Below are positions 24,507 to 31,314 of a DNA stretch of 33,911 bases, one piece after another (within the stretch, counting starts at the first letter, position 1; every line of letters begins with the position of its first letter). The notes under the pieces were generated by a model, which searched no databases, was not told the origin of the DNA, and saw only the letters and a program-made list of their open reading frames with translations. Made by a program: the position numbers and the translations under genes. Location of the stretch: assembly GCA_003164955.1 (NCBI GenBank), contig PLRW01000265.1, positions 1 through 33,911 of the forward strand, in the 5' to 3' direction. The DNA is from Actinomycetota bacterium. Its GTDB lineage: Bacteria > Actinomycetota > Actinomycetes > Streptosporangiales > Streptosporangiaceae.

Positions 24507-26299
24507 CCACCGTGTCGTCGCCGCACCGGACCGCTGCGTGGATTATCCCGGAGCCGCGTCCCGGCCGGTGCCACCGGGCCCAGCTCCGCCAGGTAGCGGG
24601 AGGGCTGGCCGGATGCCCGGGAACCCGGGCCGCGGGCCGCCGCCCAGGACAGGAACAGTCGTTCCCGCGCTCGCGTGACGGCCACGTAGAGCAGCCGCTG
24701 TTCCTCTTCGACAGCCTCCGGGGTCCGGGCGTAGACGATCGGCATGATCCCCTCTACCAGGCCCGGGAGCAGGACCGCGTCCCATTCCAGCCCCTTGGCC
24801 GCGTGCATGGACGCGATCGTCACCCCGTCCATCACCGGCGCGTGACCCAGCTCGGCCCGTTGCTGGATCTCGGCCACGAACTCCTCCAGTCCCGCGCCCG
24901 GGCGCGTCGCGTGCATGTCGTCGGCGAGCTGGGCGACGGCGGCCAGCGACTCCCACCGCTGCCGGCTGGCCCCGCCGCCGGAGGGCTCGGCCGGGGTCAG
25001 GCCGAGCCCGGACAGGACGTCGCGCACCTCGGCCGGGAGCGGCCCGGTCGCCTCCCCCGCCAACCGGCCGCGGAGCGCCCCGCGCAGCAGCATGAGCGCC
25101 TGGCGCACCTCGGGCCGGTCATAGAAGCGTTCCGATCCCCGGACCTGGTAGGGCACGCCGACGGCGGCGAACGCGCTCTCGAACCGTTCCAGCATCGCGT
25201 TGATACGGACCAGCACGGCGATCTCACGCGCCGGAAGGCCGCCGTCGATGAGCGACCGCGCGTGGGCCGCGACGCCCTCGGCTTCACCGATCTCGTCGTC
25301 ATAGGCCGTCAGGACGGGTTCCGGCCCCGGGGGGCGCTGCGCCGCGAGCGGCGCAGCCTGGCCCGCCAGCCGGTTTGCCACCGCGACGACCTGCGGGGTC
25401 GACCGGTAGTCACGGACCAGGCGGACGACCGTCGCGTCCGGGAACTCGGCGGCGAACCCGGTGAGGTACCGGTGCGTCGCGCCGGTGAAGGAGTAGATCG
25501 TCTGATGCGGGTCACCGACCACGCACAGGTCGTCGCGGTCCCCCAGCCAGACGTCGAGCAACAGCTTCTGCAGCGGGTTGACGTCCTGGTACTCGTCGAC
25601 CACGAAGTACCGGAAGGAGGCCCGCACCTGGTCAGCGGCCTGGCGGTTCTCGGCCACGATGGCCGCGGTCAGCTCCAGCACGGACTCGAAGTCGATCAGC
25701 TGGCGCTCCCGGCGCAGCCGTTCGTAGGTGTCGTAGAGCGCTGCCACCACGTCCGTCCCCAGCGGCCCGGCGGGCCGGGCCGCCCGCGCCGCCGCGGCCA
25801 CGTACTCGTCCGGCCGGACCTGCGTCACCTTGGCCCATTCGATCTCGGCGGCGATATCGGAGAGGCCGCCGTCACCGGGCTGCAGCCGCAGCACGCGCGT
25901 GGCTTCGCCGATCAGCGGCAGCTTGGAGTCGATCAGGCGCGGCGGGCGGCCGCCGACCACCCGCGGCCAGAAGTAGCTGAGCTGGCGCAGCGCGGCGGCG
26001 TGGAAAGTCGTCGCGCGCACCGCCCCGGTACCCAGGCCCGCGCCACCGAGCAGGCGCAGCCGGCCGCGCAGCTCACCCGCGGCACGCACGGTGAACGTGA
26101 GCGCGAGCACACGGGCGGGATCCACCACTCCGGTCAGCGCGGCGTAGGCGATCCGGTGGGTGATGGCCCTGGTCTTGCCGGTCCCGGCCCCCGCGAGCAC
26201 GCACACCGGCCCGCGCACGGCCAGCGCCACCTCGCGCTGTTCCGGGTCCAGCGCGTTCAGCAGCGCATCGGCCCCGAGCTGGCTGACGTCCGCCTCCAC
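24503..26299 (-). CDS. UvrD/Rep-family ATP-dependent DNA helicase (UvrD2-like, no HRDC domain)
   Basis: An SF1A 3'-5' helicase acting in DNA repair or replication, 598 residues from GTG 26299, with AGGAGGG about 12 bases upstream. It has Walker A AGAGTGKT (36-43), the motif Ia/Ib region ALTFTVRAAGELR, Walker B FVVDEYQDVNPLQ, motif III GDPHQTIYSFTGA, motif IV VRLVRDYRSTPQVV, motif V VTIASMHAAKGLEWDAV and motif VI EEEQRLLYVAVTRARERL. Actinobacterial UvrD2 proteins beside whiB7 and mycoredoxin usually end in an HRDC domain. This one stops shortly after motif VI with a basic tail. The frame continues to 26440, but the extra residues come from an intergenic repeat, so I exclude them. Confidence 0.92.
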   Translation of the reverse strand: MEADVSQLGADALLNALDPEQREVALAVRGPVCVLAGAGTGKTRAITHRIAYAALTGVVDPARVLALTFTVRAAGELRGRLRLLGGAGLGTGAVRATTFHAAALRQLSYFWPRVVGGRPPRLIDSKLPLIGEATRVLRLQPGDGGLSDIAAEIEWAKVTQVRPDEYVAAAARAARPAGPLGTDVVAALYDTYERLRRERQLIDFESVLELTAAIVAENRQAADQVRASFRYFVVDEYQDVNPLQKLLLDVWLGDRDDLCVVGDPHQTIYSFTGATHRYLTGFAAEFPDATVVRLVRDYRSTPQVVAVANRLAGQAAPLAAQRPPGPEPVLTAYDDEIGEAEGVAAHARSLIDGGLPAREIAVLVRINAMLERFESAFAAVGVPYQVRGSERFYDRPEVRQALMLLRGALRGRLAGEATGPLPAEVRDVLSGLGLTPAEPSGGGASRQRWESLAAVAQLADDMHATRPGAGLEEFVAEIQQRAELGHAPVMDGVTIASMHAAKGLEWDAVLLPGLVEGIMPIVYARTPEAVEEEQRLLYVAVTRARERLFLSWAAARGPGSRASGQPSRYLAELGPVAPAGTRLRDNPRSGPVRRRHGG

Positions 26300-26478
26300 C
26301 GATCTCGTCCGCCCTCCTGTCTGACGGGCCACTCTAGCCCGCCTGAGCCCCCTGTATGTTTTCCCAGGTGCCGCTGCATGTCTTCGGTGGCGCTGCATGT
26401 CTTCGGTGCCGCTGTATGTCTTCCCGCATACCGTGGTCACGGGGCAGGCTGTGAGAGGAAGGACGGAGGTACCGGCTG
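26300..26478. promoter_or_regulatory. Divergent control region with 19-bp tandem repeats
   Basis: Between the divergent helicase and decarboxylase-fusion genes, the 19-bp units CGCTGCATGTCTTCGGTGG (26372-26390), its near-identical copy (26391-26409) and a diverged third copy (26410-26428) form a tandem array. A weaker relative starts near 26351. No protein-coding content is credible. The array may hold regulator sites for one or both genes. Confidence 0.75.
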
Positions 26479-27807
26479 ATGGAGATATCGATGCGGATAT
26501 CAGCAGTCCTGGCTCAGGCCGGGGACCGGGTGATCGGCGATGTGGTGGCCGCCCTCGATCAGCGCGACCAGGCCCACCGCCGCGCGCCCAGCCAAGCGGA
26601 GCGCCGCCACGACGTAGAACATCTCTTCGATCTGGTGCGGCAGTGCCTGCAGGACGGCCGGGCCGATCCCATCATCACGGCGTCCCAGCAGATCGCGGCG
26701 GATCGCTTCGCGGCGGGCATCGACCTGGCCGACACCCAGGCCACCTTCGTCGTCCTGGAGGACGTGCTCTGGCGTCATCTCTCCGCTGAGCTGGCGGCCG
26801 ACCAGCAGCTCGAGACGCTCAGGCTCGTGAACACGATCCTCGGGACCGGTAAGGACGCGCTGGCCCGGACCTACGTCGCCCTGGCCCAGGGCGGAAGCGG
26901 GACGGGCCCAGCGGACGGCACAGCGGACGCACTGACCGGGCCCCCCGGATCGGCCGGGCCCCCTGGATCGGCTAGCACAGACGGGACGGCCGGGACCAGC
27001 GGGACAGGCGGGACAGACGCCCCCGTGGACGCCATCGTCCAGACGGCGGTCCAGGGCAAGGTGGGCATCATCACGCTGGACGACCGGCAAAAACGCAACG
27101 CCATCAGCGCCCGGATGGCCAACAGCATCGTCGCGGCGCTCGCGAGCCTGCGGGCCCAGGACATGCGGACCATCGTGATCCGCGCCGCGGCGGGGATGTC
27201 CGTCTGGTCGTCCGGGCACGACATCAGCGAGCTCCCCCAGGGCCGGCGCGACCCGCTCGGCTACGACGATCCGCTGGAAGGCCTGCTGCGCGCGATCCGC
27301 ACCTTCCCCGCGCCGGTCGTGGCCATGGTGCACGGCACGGTGTGGGGCGGGGCACTGGACCTGGTGCTCAGCTGCGATCTGGTCATCGCGGACGAGACCG
27401 CATCGTTCGCGATCACGCCGGCGAACCTGGGATTGCCATACAACACGACCGGTCTGCTGCACTTTGTCGGCCGGCTTCCCATCAACCTGATCAAGGAGAT
27501 GTTCTTCACCGCCGCCCCCCTCGACGCGCAGAAGGCCAAGGAGTGGATGGTCGTCAACCACCTGGTGGCATCGGGTGAGCTCGAAGCGGCGACGCTGGAG
27601 CTGGCCAGGATCATGGCCACCAAGTCGCCCATGGCCATGGCGGTCATCAAGGAACAGCTCCGCGTCCTCACCGACTACCAGCCCATCGCGGCGCAGGTAT
27701 ACGAGCGCCTCCAGGGGCTGCGCCGTCAAGCGTACGACAGCAGCGATTACCTGGAGGGCCTCAGGGCGTTCGCCGAGAAGCGCCAGCCCATCTTCCGCGG
27801 CACCTGA
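26479..27807 (+). CDS. Fusion: RsbRD-type regulatory domain + methylmalonyl-CoA decarboxylase (crotonase fold)
   Basis: The C-terminal part (about 184-442) aligns by motif with methylmalonyl-CoA decarboxylase (ScpB/YgfG), which converts methylmalonyl-CoA to propionyl-CoA. It has SSGHDISELP with H247, GGRDPL-like RRDPLGYDDPLE, the oxyanion glycines in VWGGALD (289-295), PANLGLPYNTTG with the catalytic tyrosine Y321, and the conserved end YDSSDYLEGLRAFAEKRQP. Family enzymes have about 260 residues. Residues 1-137 are an extra all-helical domain (ADRFAAGIDLADTQATFVVLEDVLWRHL, ending LARTYVALA) resembling the RsbRD N-terminal domain of stress-response regulators. A 45-residue Gly/Thr/Ala linker joins them. 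GGAGG lies 9 bases before the ATG. The RsbRD assignment is an inference from helix pattern. It precedes the mycoredoxin gene. Confidence 0.82.
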   Translation: MEISMRISAVLAQAGDRVIGDVVAALDQRDQAHRRAPSQAERRHDVEHLFDLVRQCLQDGRADPIITASQQIAADRFAAGIDLADTQATFVVLEDVLWRHLSAELAADQQLETLRLVNTILGTGKDALARTYVALAQGGSGTGPADGTADALTGPPGSAGPPGSASTDGTAGTSGTGGTDAPVDAIVQTAVQGKVGIITLDDRQKRNAISARMANSIVAALASLRAQDMRTIVIRAAAGMSVWSSGHDISELPQGRRDPLGYDDPLEGLLRAIRTFPAPVVAMVHGTVWGGALDLVLSCDLVIADETASFAITPANLGLPYNTTGLLHFVGRLPINLIKEMFFTAAPLDAQKAKEWMVVNHLVASGELEAATLELARIMATKSPMAMAVIKEQLRVLTDYQPIAAQVYERLQGLRRQAYDSSDYLEGLRAFAEKRQPIFRGT

Positions 27808-27815
27808 CCGCCCGG

Positions 27816-27851
27816 CATGCCCCGGGAAGCGCCGTCATGCCCCGGGAAGCG
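27816..27851 (+). repeat. Direct repeat before the mycoredoxin gene
   Basis: CATGCCCCGGGAAGCG occurs twice (27816-27831 and 27836-27851), with a 20-base period, between the decarboxylase fusion stop and the mycoredoxin ribosome site. It contains the palindrome CCCGGG. Function unknown. Confidence 0.8.
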
Positions 27852-27912
27852 CAGCCGCGCCGCCGGTGTTGCTACTCCTCAGACGGGGGCAGCTGACGGA
27901 AGGAGACAACAG

Positions 27913-28170
27913 GTGCCCGCTCCGCTGACCATGTACACGACTCAATGGTGCGCCTTCTGCAAGCGCCTGAAGAGCCAGCTGGCCCGGGACGGAATTACCA
28001 TGACCGAGGTCGACATCGAGCACGATCCGGCCGCGGCCGATTATGTGATGAGCGTCAATGGGGGCAACCAGACCGTGCCCACTCTCGTGTTCCCCGACGG
28101 AAGCGTGATGGTCAACCCTTCGGCCGCGCAGGTGAAGAAGCGGATGGCGGAGCTCGCTACGAGCGGCTGA
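27913..28170 (+). CDS. Mycoredoxin (glutaredoxin-like, mycothiol-dependent)
   Basis: A small thioredoxin-fold oxidoreductase, 85 residues, that in mycothiol-producing actinobacteria reduces mixed disulfides between proteins and mycothiol. The active site is CAFC in TTQWCAFCKRLKSQL. The cis-proline region is NQTVPTLVFPDGS, and the C-terminal helix is PSAAQVKKRMAEL. The GTG start has AGGAG seven bases upstream (27901-27905). Longer in-frame starts lie in the repeat region and are not used. Adjacency to the uvrD2 locus matches other actinobacteria, where mrx1 adjoins uvrD2 and whiB7. The exact substrate pair is not known. Confidence 0.92.
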   Translation: MPAPLTMYTTQWCAFCKRLKSQLARDGITMTEVDIEHDPAAADYVMSVNGGNQTVPTLVFPDGSVMVNPSAAQVKKRMAELATSG

Positions 28171-28210
28171 GCACGGTCGGGAAAGGCAGCGCCAGGAAAG
28201 GCAGTGGCAG

Positions 28211-28828
28211 ATGAGCGGCAGGGCGGCACCCGGCGAGACGGTAGTCCGTAGATCCGGCCGGGGATGGGTCGTCGGCGACGAGGAAGCGTCCGACCTGACC
28301 AGTGCGATGGTACTCGCCGACTTGCTCGCCGCCGACCTCGCGTCGTCCGGCCCCGCCGCTCAGGGCCCCGCCGCTCAGGGCCCCGCAGCGTCCACGACGG
28401 AGTCCACCACGACGGGAGGCGCCAGGGCAGGCGCGAGTGCAGCGGACACCCCCGCGGACGGAGGCAGCGCACCGCCGGTCCCGAAGGCCGTGCCACGGCA
28501 CGCCCGCCCCATGAACGAGGCCGGCGAGGCGGACGAGGCGGCGCGGCTGGCCGTGACTGTCTCCCAGCTCGAGCACGCGCTCACCGCCCGGGTCCGGGTC
28601 GAGCAGGCCATCGGGGTACTCGCCGAGCGCCACCGGCTCCGCAGCCGCGATGCGTTCGACCTGCTCAGGAGCGCGGCGAGGAGCCGCGGCAGGCGGGTCC
28701 TCGACATCGCGGAAGACGTCGTGAACAGCACCACGAACTCGCTGCTGCGGCTGCCCGAGGAACTGGAGCGCAAGCCGGAGCCGCGAGCGCGGATCCGGTC
28801 CGCGCGCCGGTCCCGCCGGGCCGACTGA
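28211..28828 (+). CDS. ANTAR-domain RNA-binding regulator
   Basis: A 205-residue protein ending in an ANTAR domain (about 117-170: LEHALTARVRVEQAIGVLAERHRLRSRDAFDLLRSAARSRGRRVLDIAEDVV), the three-helix RNA-binding module that stabilises antiterminator hairpins. No receiver, GAF or PAS domain precedes it. Residues 40-100 are Ala/Gly/Pro-rich and disordered, with GPAAQ repeats from a 15-bp tandem unit (28349-28378). The N-terminal 40 residues (VVRRSGRGWVVGDEEASDLTSAMVLADLLAADLA) could be a small regulatory module. The C-terminus is strongly basic. It starts 41 bases after the mycoredoxin stop and probably shares its transcript. RNA targets are unknown. Confidence 0.88.
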   Translation: MSGRAAPGETVVRRSGRGWVVGDEEASDLTSAMVLADLLAADLASSGPAAQGPAAQGPAASTTESTTTGGARAGASAADTPADGGSAPPVPKAVPRHARPMNEAGEADEAARLAVTVSQLEHALTARVRVEQAIGVLAERHRLRSRDAFDLLRSAARSRGRRVLDIAEDVVNSTTNSLLRLPEELERKPEPRARIRSARRSRRAD

Positions 28829-29035
28829 ATCTCCGCGCCGGGTCCCGCCCGGCAGGCCGATTTGGCTCCGCGCGCGGGTCCCGCCCGGCCAGCTCAGTCC
28901 ATCCCGGCCCAATTGTCACTGCGCCGCGCTAACGTCCCGGACAGGACACGGGGCGGCGGCACGCGCCGTTCACCATGAGGGAGATTCGTTTGCGCCACAA
29001 TGGGCGCCAGGCGCTGTGGGCAAGAGGAGGGCCGC
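28829..29035 (+). other. Intergenic region with repeated GC hairpin
   Basis: The sequence GCCGGG, then TCCCG, then CCCGGC (28837-28853) forms a 6-bp stem. A similar TCCGCGC...GGGTCCCGCCCGGC copy follows about 36 bases later. These may end the ANTAR transcript. An A/G-rich AAGAGGAGG ribosome site for the methyltransferase ends the region. No other gene seen. Confidence 0.45.
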
Positions 29036-30319
29036 GTGACGGATCTTGAGGTCATCGAGATCTGTGCCGGAGCGGGCGGGCAGGCTCTGGGCCTGGAACG
29101 TTCCGGTTTCGAGCACGCCCTGGCCGTCGAGCTGGACCCGTCAGCCTGCGCCACGCTGCGGGCGAACCGCCCGGCCTGGAAGGTGGCCGAGGGGGACGTG
29201 GCGGACCGGGAGGTGTGGGAACCGGAGGCCTACGCCGGTGTGGATCTGCTGGCGGGCGGCGTACCGTGCCCGCCGTTCACCGTGGCCGGCCGCCAGCTCG
29301 GCGCCACCGACGAACGGGACCTGTTCGCGTGGGCGGTGGAGCTCTGCGGGCGGTTGCGGCCCCGCGCCCTGCTGCTGGAGAACGTCCGCGGCCTGTCCAT
29401 GGCCCGCTTCGGCGCCTACCGGCAGCACGTGCTGGACCGGCTGCGTGAGCTCGGTTACGTGCCGGGCTGGAGACTGCTGAACGCATCTGACTTCGGGGTC
29501 CCGCAGTTGCGGCCCCGGTCCGTGCTGGTCGCGCTGCGGCCCGAGGACGCGCCATGGTTCCGCTGGCCCGCACCGTCCGCCGTGTCCCCGCCGAGCGTCG
29601 GCGAGGCGATCGGGGACCTCATGGGCGCGCGGGGCTGGCCGGGTACGGCCCGGTGGGCCCGCCGCGCCCGGACCATCGCGCCCACGATCGTGGGCGGTTC
29701 CAAGAAGCACGGCGGCGCGGACCTCGGCCCGACGCGGGCCAAGCGCGCCTGGGCGGAGCTTGGCGTCGACGGGCTCGGCCTCGCCGACGAGCCCCCCGGC
29801 CCGGGCGCTGACCCGGCCCTGATCCCCCGGCTGACCTGCGAGATGGTGGTCCGGCTGCAAGGCTGGCAGGACGAGTGGGGCTGGGAGTTCACCGGGCGCA
29901 AGACGGCACGGTACCGGCAGGTGGGCAACGCGTTCCCGCCGCCCGTGGCCGAGGCGGTCGGCGGCGCGATCCGGCGCGCGCTGCGGCACGATGGCGATCC
30001 GTACCCGCTGACCGACGAATCCGTGCACCTGCACGACCCGGTCTTCGCGGTGCTACGGGCGCGTGACGCGTTCCTGACCGCCGCGCAGATCGCCGCGGCG
30101 GTCCGGGCCGAGACCGCAGCGCGCGGGATGCCGGGAGCCGCGCTCAGCCGGCCCGCTGTCCTCCGCCGCCTGGAGGACCTCAGCCGGGACTTTCACGTCG
30201 AGACCGCGTCTTCCCGCGCCGGCCTGGCCTACCGGCTCGGCGAGTTCCGGGCCTTTCTCGGCCAGGTCGACCACGTCCGGCACGAGCAGTTCAGCTCCGC
30301 CCGGGCCACGATTAGCTGA
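29036..30319 (+). CDS. Orphan DNA cytosine-C5 methyltransferase
   Basis: This would methylate cytosine at C5 in a specific DNA site. It has 427 residues from GTG 29036, with AAGAGGAGG five bases upstream. Motif I is EICAGAGGQALGLERSGFEHA. Motif IV with the catalytic cysteine C78 is GGVPCPPFTVAGRQ, motif VI is LLLENVRGL (113-120), motif VIII is FGVPQLRPR (153-161) and motif IX/X is RYRQVGNAFPPPVAEAVG (292-309). The recognition region (about 190-290) is compact. A C-terminal extension of about 105 residues beyond the catalytic fold looks helical and winged-helix-like. No restriction endonuclease or Vsr gene is adjacent, so it is probably an orphan, epigenetic or protective enzyme. The recognition site cannot be read from sequence. 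Confidence 0.92.
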   Translation: MTDLEVIEICAGAGGQALGLERSGFEHALAVELDPSACATLRANRPAWKVAEGDVADREVWEPEAYAGVDLLAGGVPCPPFTVAGRQLGATDERDLFAWAVELCGRLRPRALLLENVRGLSMARFGAYRQHVLDRLRELGYVPGWRLLNASDFGVPQLRPRSVLVALRPEDAPWFRWPAPSAVSPPSVGEAIGDLMGARGWPGTARWARRARTIAPTIVGGSKKHGGADLGPTRAKRAWAELGVDGLGLADEPPGPGADPALIPRLTCEMVVRLQGWQDEWGWEFTGRKTARYRQVGNAFPPPVAEAVGGAIRRALRHDGDPYPLTDESVHLHDPVFAVLRARDAFLTAAQIAAAVRAETAARGMPGAALSRPAVLRRLEDLSRDFHVETASSRAGLAYRLGEFRAFLGQVDHVRHEQFSSARATIS

Positions 30320-30368
30320 CCCGGCCCGCCGTCCCGCCAGCCTCCGTGGGGCGGGATCGCGGGCCGGG
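30320..30368. terminator. Convergent terminator after the methyltransferase
   Basis: An outer 10-bp stem, CCCGGCCCGC (30320-30329) with GCGGGCCGGG (30359-30368), encloses an inner CCCGCC (30333-30338) and GGCGGG (30350-30355) stem. It starts at the base after the methyltransferase stop and lies 27 bases beyond the opposing Clp-N stop. Suited to both directions. Confidence 0.75.
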
Positions 30369-30394
30369 TGGGTCAGCCCGCCGTCCGGCGCCGG

Positions 30395-31030
30395 TCAGCC
30401 CGCCTTCCGGTAGCGGTCGAGGATCGCCGTCCGCAGCTGGGCGGACGAGACACCGACGGCCGACAGGACGAGCGGGACCATCCCGTCATCCATGCTGAGC
30501 AGGGCGAGCGCGACGTGCTGTACCCCGATGTAGTTGTCGCCCAGGGCCTGCGACTCACGCAGCGAACGCCCCAGGGCCTTCTTCGCCCGGTCGGTGAACG
30601 GGATGTGGCCGCGCCGCCCAGGGCCCGTGGGCGGACCGCCGGCCCGCCGGACACGGAGCCGCCGCCGGCGGCGCAGCAGACCGCCGCGCCCGACGACCTG
30701 GACGTCGCGCTCCAGGGCTTCCGGCCCGAAGGCGGCCCCGATTCTCGCCCGGACCGTGTCGAGGTCAATCCCGATGGCGGCCAGGGCCTCGCCGTTGACG
30801 CCGCGGAACAGATCGCCGACGTGACCGGCTCCGATGATGCGGATGATCTGCTCTTCGACGCGCTCCCGCGTCACGCCGTGCTCGTTCAGGACGGCAGACG
30901 CTGGACTGGGTTCGGCGACGATGGCCAGCAGGAGATGCTCACAGCCGATGTACCAGTGATGCAGACGGCGGGCGTGATCCTGGGCCAGGACGACGACGCG
31001 GCGGGCCTCGTCGGTGAATCGCTCGAACAT
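30395..31030 (-). CDS. Clp N-terminal repeat protein (stand-alone Clp-N)
   Basis: A 211-residue protein made of two Clp-N substrate/adaptor-binding repeats without any AAA+ ATPase domain. The first is FERFTDEARRVVVLAQDHARRLHHWYIGCEHLLLAI... (1-75). The second is PFTDRAKKALGRSLRESQALGDNYIGVQHVALALLS (about 144-180). They are separated by a very basic, Pro/Gly-rich linker (GLLRRRRRLRVRRAGG). It probably acts as an adaptor or decoy for ClpC/ClpA-type unfoldases, which is inference. ATG 31030 overlaps the stop of the HTH gene by one base; GTG 31033 is an alternative. The two form an operon under the twin-palindrome promoter. Confidence 0.9.
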   Translation of the reverse strand: MFERFTDEARRVVVLAQDHARRLHHWYIGCEHLLLAIVAEPSPASAVLNEHGVTRERVEEQIIRIIGAGHVGDLFRGVNGEALAAIGIDLDTVRARIGAAFGPEALERDVQVVGRGGLLRRRRRLRVRRAGGPPTGPGRRGHIPFTDRAKKALGRSLRESQALGDNYIGVQHVALALLSMDDGMVPLVLSAVGVSSAQLRTAILDRYRKAG

Positions 31031-31251
31031 CACCGGCCCCCGATCCGGCGGCCGTGCTTGCGATGCACGGTCTGCTTGGTGACCCCGAGCCGGCTGGCGA
31101 TGTCCTGCCAGGACCAGCCGAGTTCCCGCGCGTTCTCGACCTGGAGGATCTCCAGCCGTTCGGTGAGCCCCCGCAGGGCCGCCACCGCGCGCAGCCCGAC
31201 CTCGGGATCGTTGCTGGCGGCGCCCTCGGCTATTTCAAGAGTGGTTTCCAT
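31030..31251 (-). CDS. Small HTH DNA-binding protein
   Basis: A 73-residue protein with an N-terminal helical segment (GLRAVAALRGLTERLEILQVENARELG) and a C-terminal helix-turn-helix (SWQDIASRLGVTKQTVHRKHGRR), resembling the small regulators that accompany Clp-N genes in actinobacteria. The frame opens at ATG 31263, but that codon lies inside the -10 hexamer. The promoter predicts transcription starting at about 31251-31252, so the ATG at 31251 fits a leaderless mRNA. It is coupled to the Clp-N gene by overlapping stop and start. It likely represses its own operon through the two palindromes, which is inference. Confidence 0.85.
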   Translation of the reverse strand: METTLEIAEGAASNDPEVGLRAVAALRGLTERLEILQVENARELGWSWQDIASRLGVTKQTVHRKHGRRIGGR

Positions 31252-31254
31252 GTC

Positions 31255-31300
31255 CGTCAGCATAAGCTGACGATCCGTCTTTCGTCAACATATGCTGACG
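31255..31300 (-). promoter_or_regulatory. Promoter embedded in two 18-bp palindromes (HTH/Clp-N operon operator)
   Basis: Palindrome 1, CGTCAGCATAAGCTGACG (31255-31272), and palindrome 2, CGTCAACATATGCTGACG (31283-31300), share the half-site CGTCAGC/GCTGACG, with centres 28 bp apart. On the minus strand a -35 TTGACG lies in palindrome 2, and after an 18-base spacer a -10 TATGCT lies in palindrome 1. A regulator bound here would occlude RNA polymerase. The nearest candidate regulator is the HTH protein itself. Confidence 0.85.
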
Positions 31301-31314
31301 GCTCGCCCGGCGGC

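Noticed and set aside
26300..26440. N-terminal extension of the helicase to 26440
   Set aside because: The extra codons are translated tandem repeat (GKTYxG-like units); a GTG with AGGAGGG upstream at 26299 starts right before the conserved region.
24311..26479. 722-codon plus-strand frame opposite the helicase
   Set aside because: All SF1 helicase motifs are on the minus strand; the plus frame is a GC-bias artefact.
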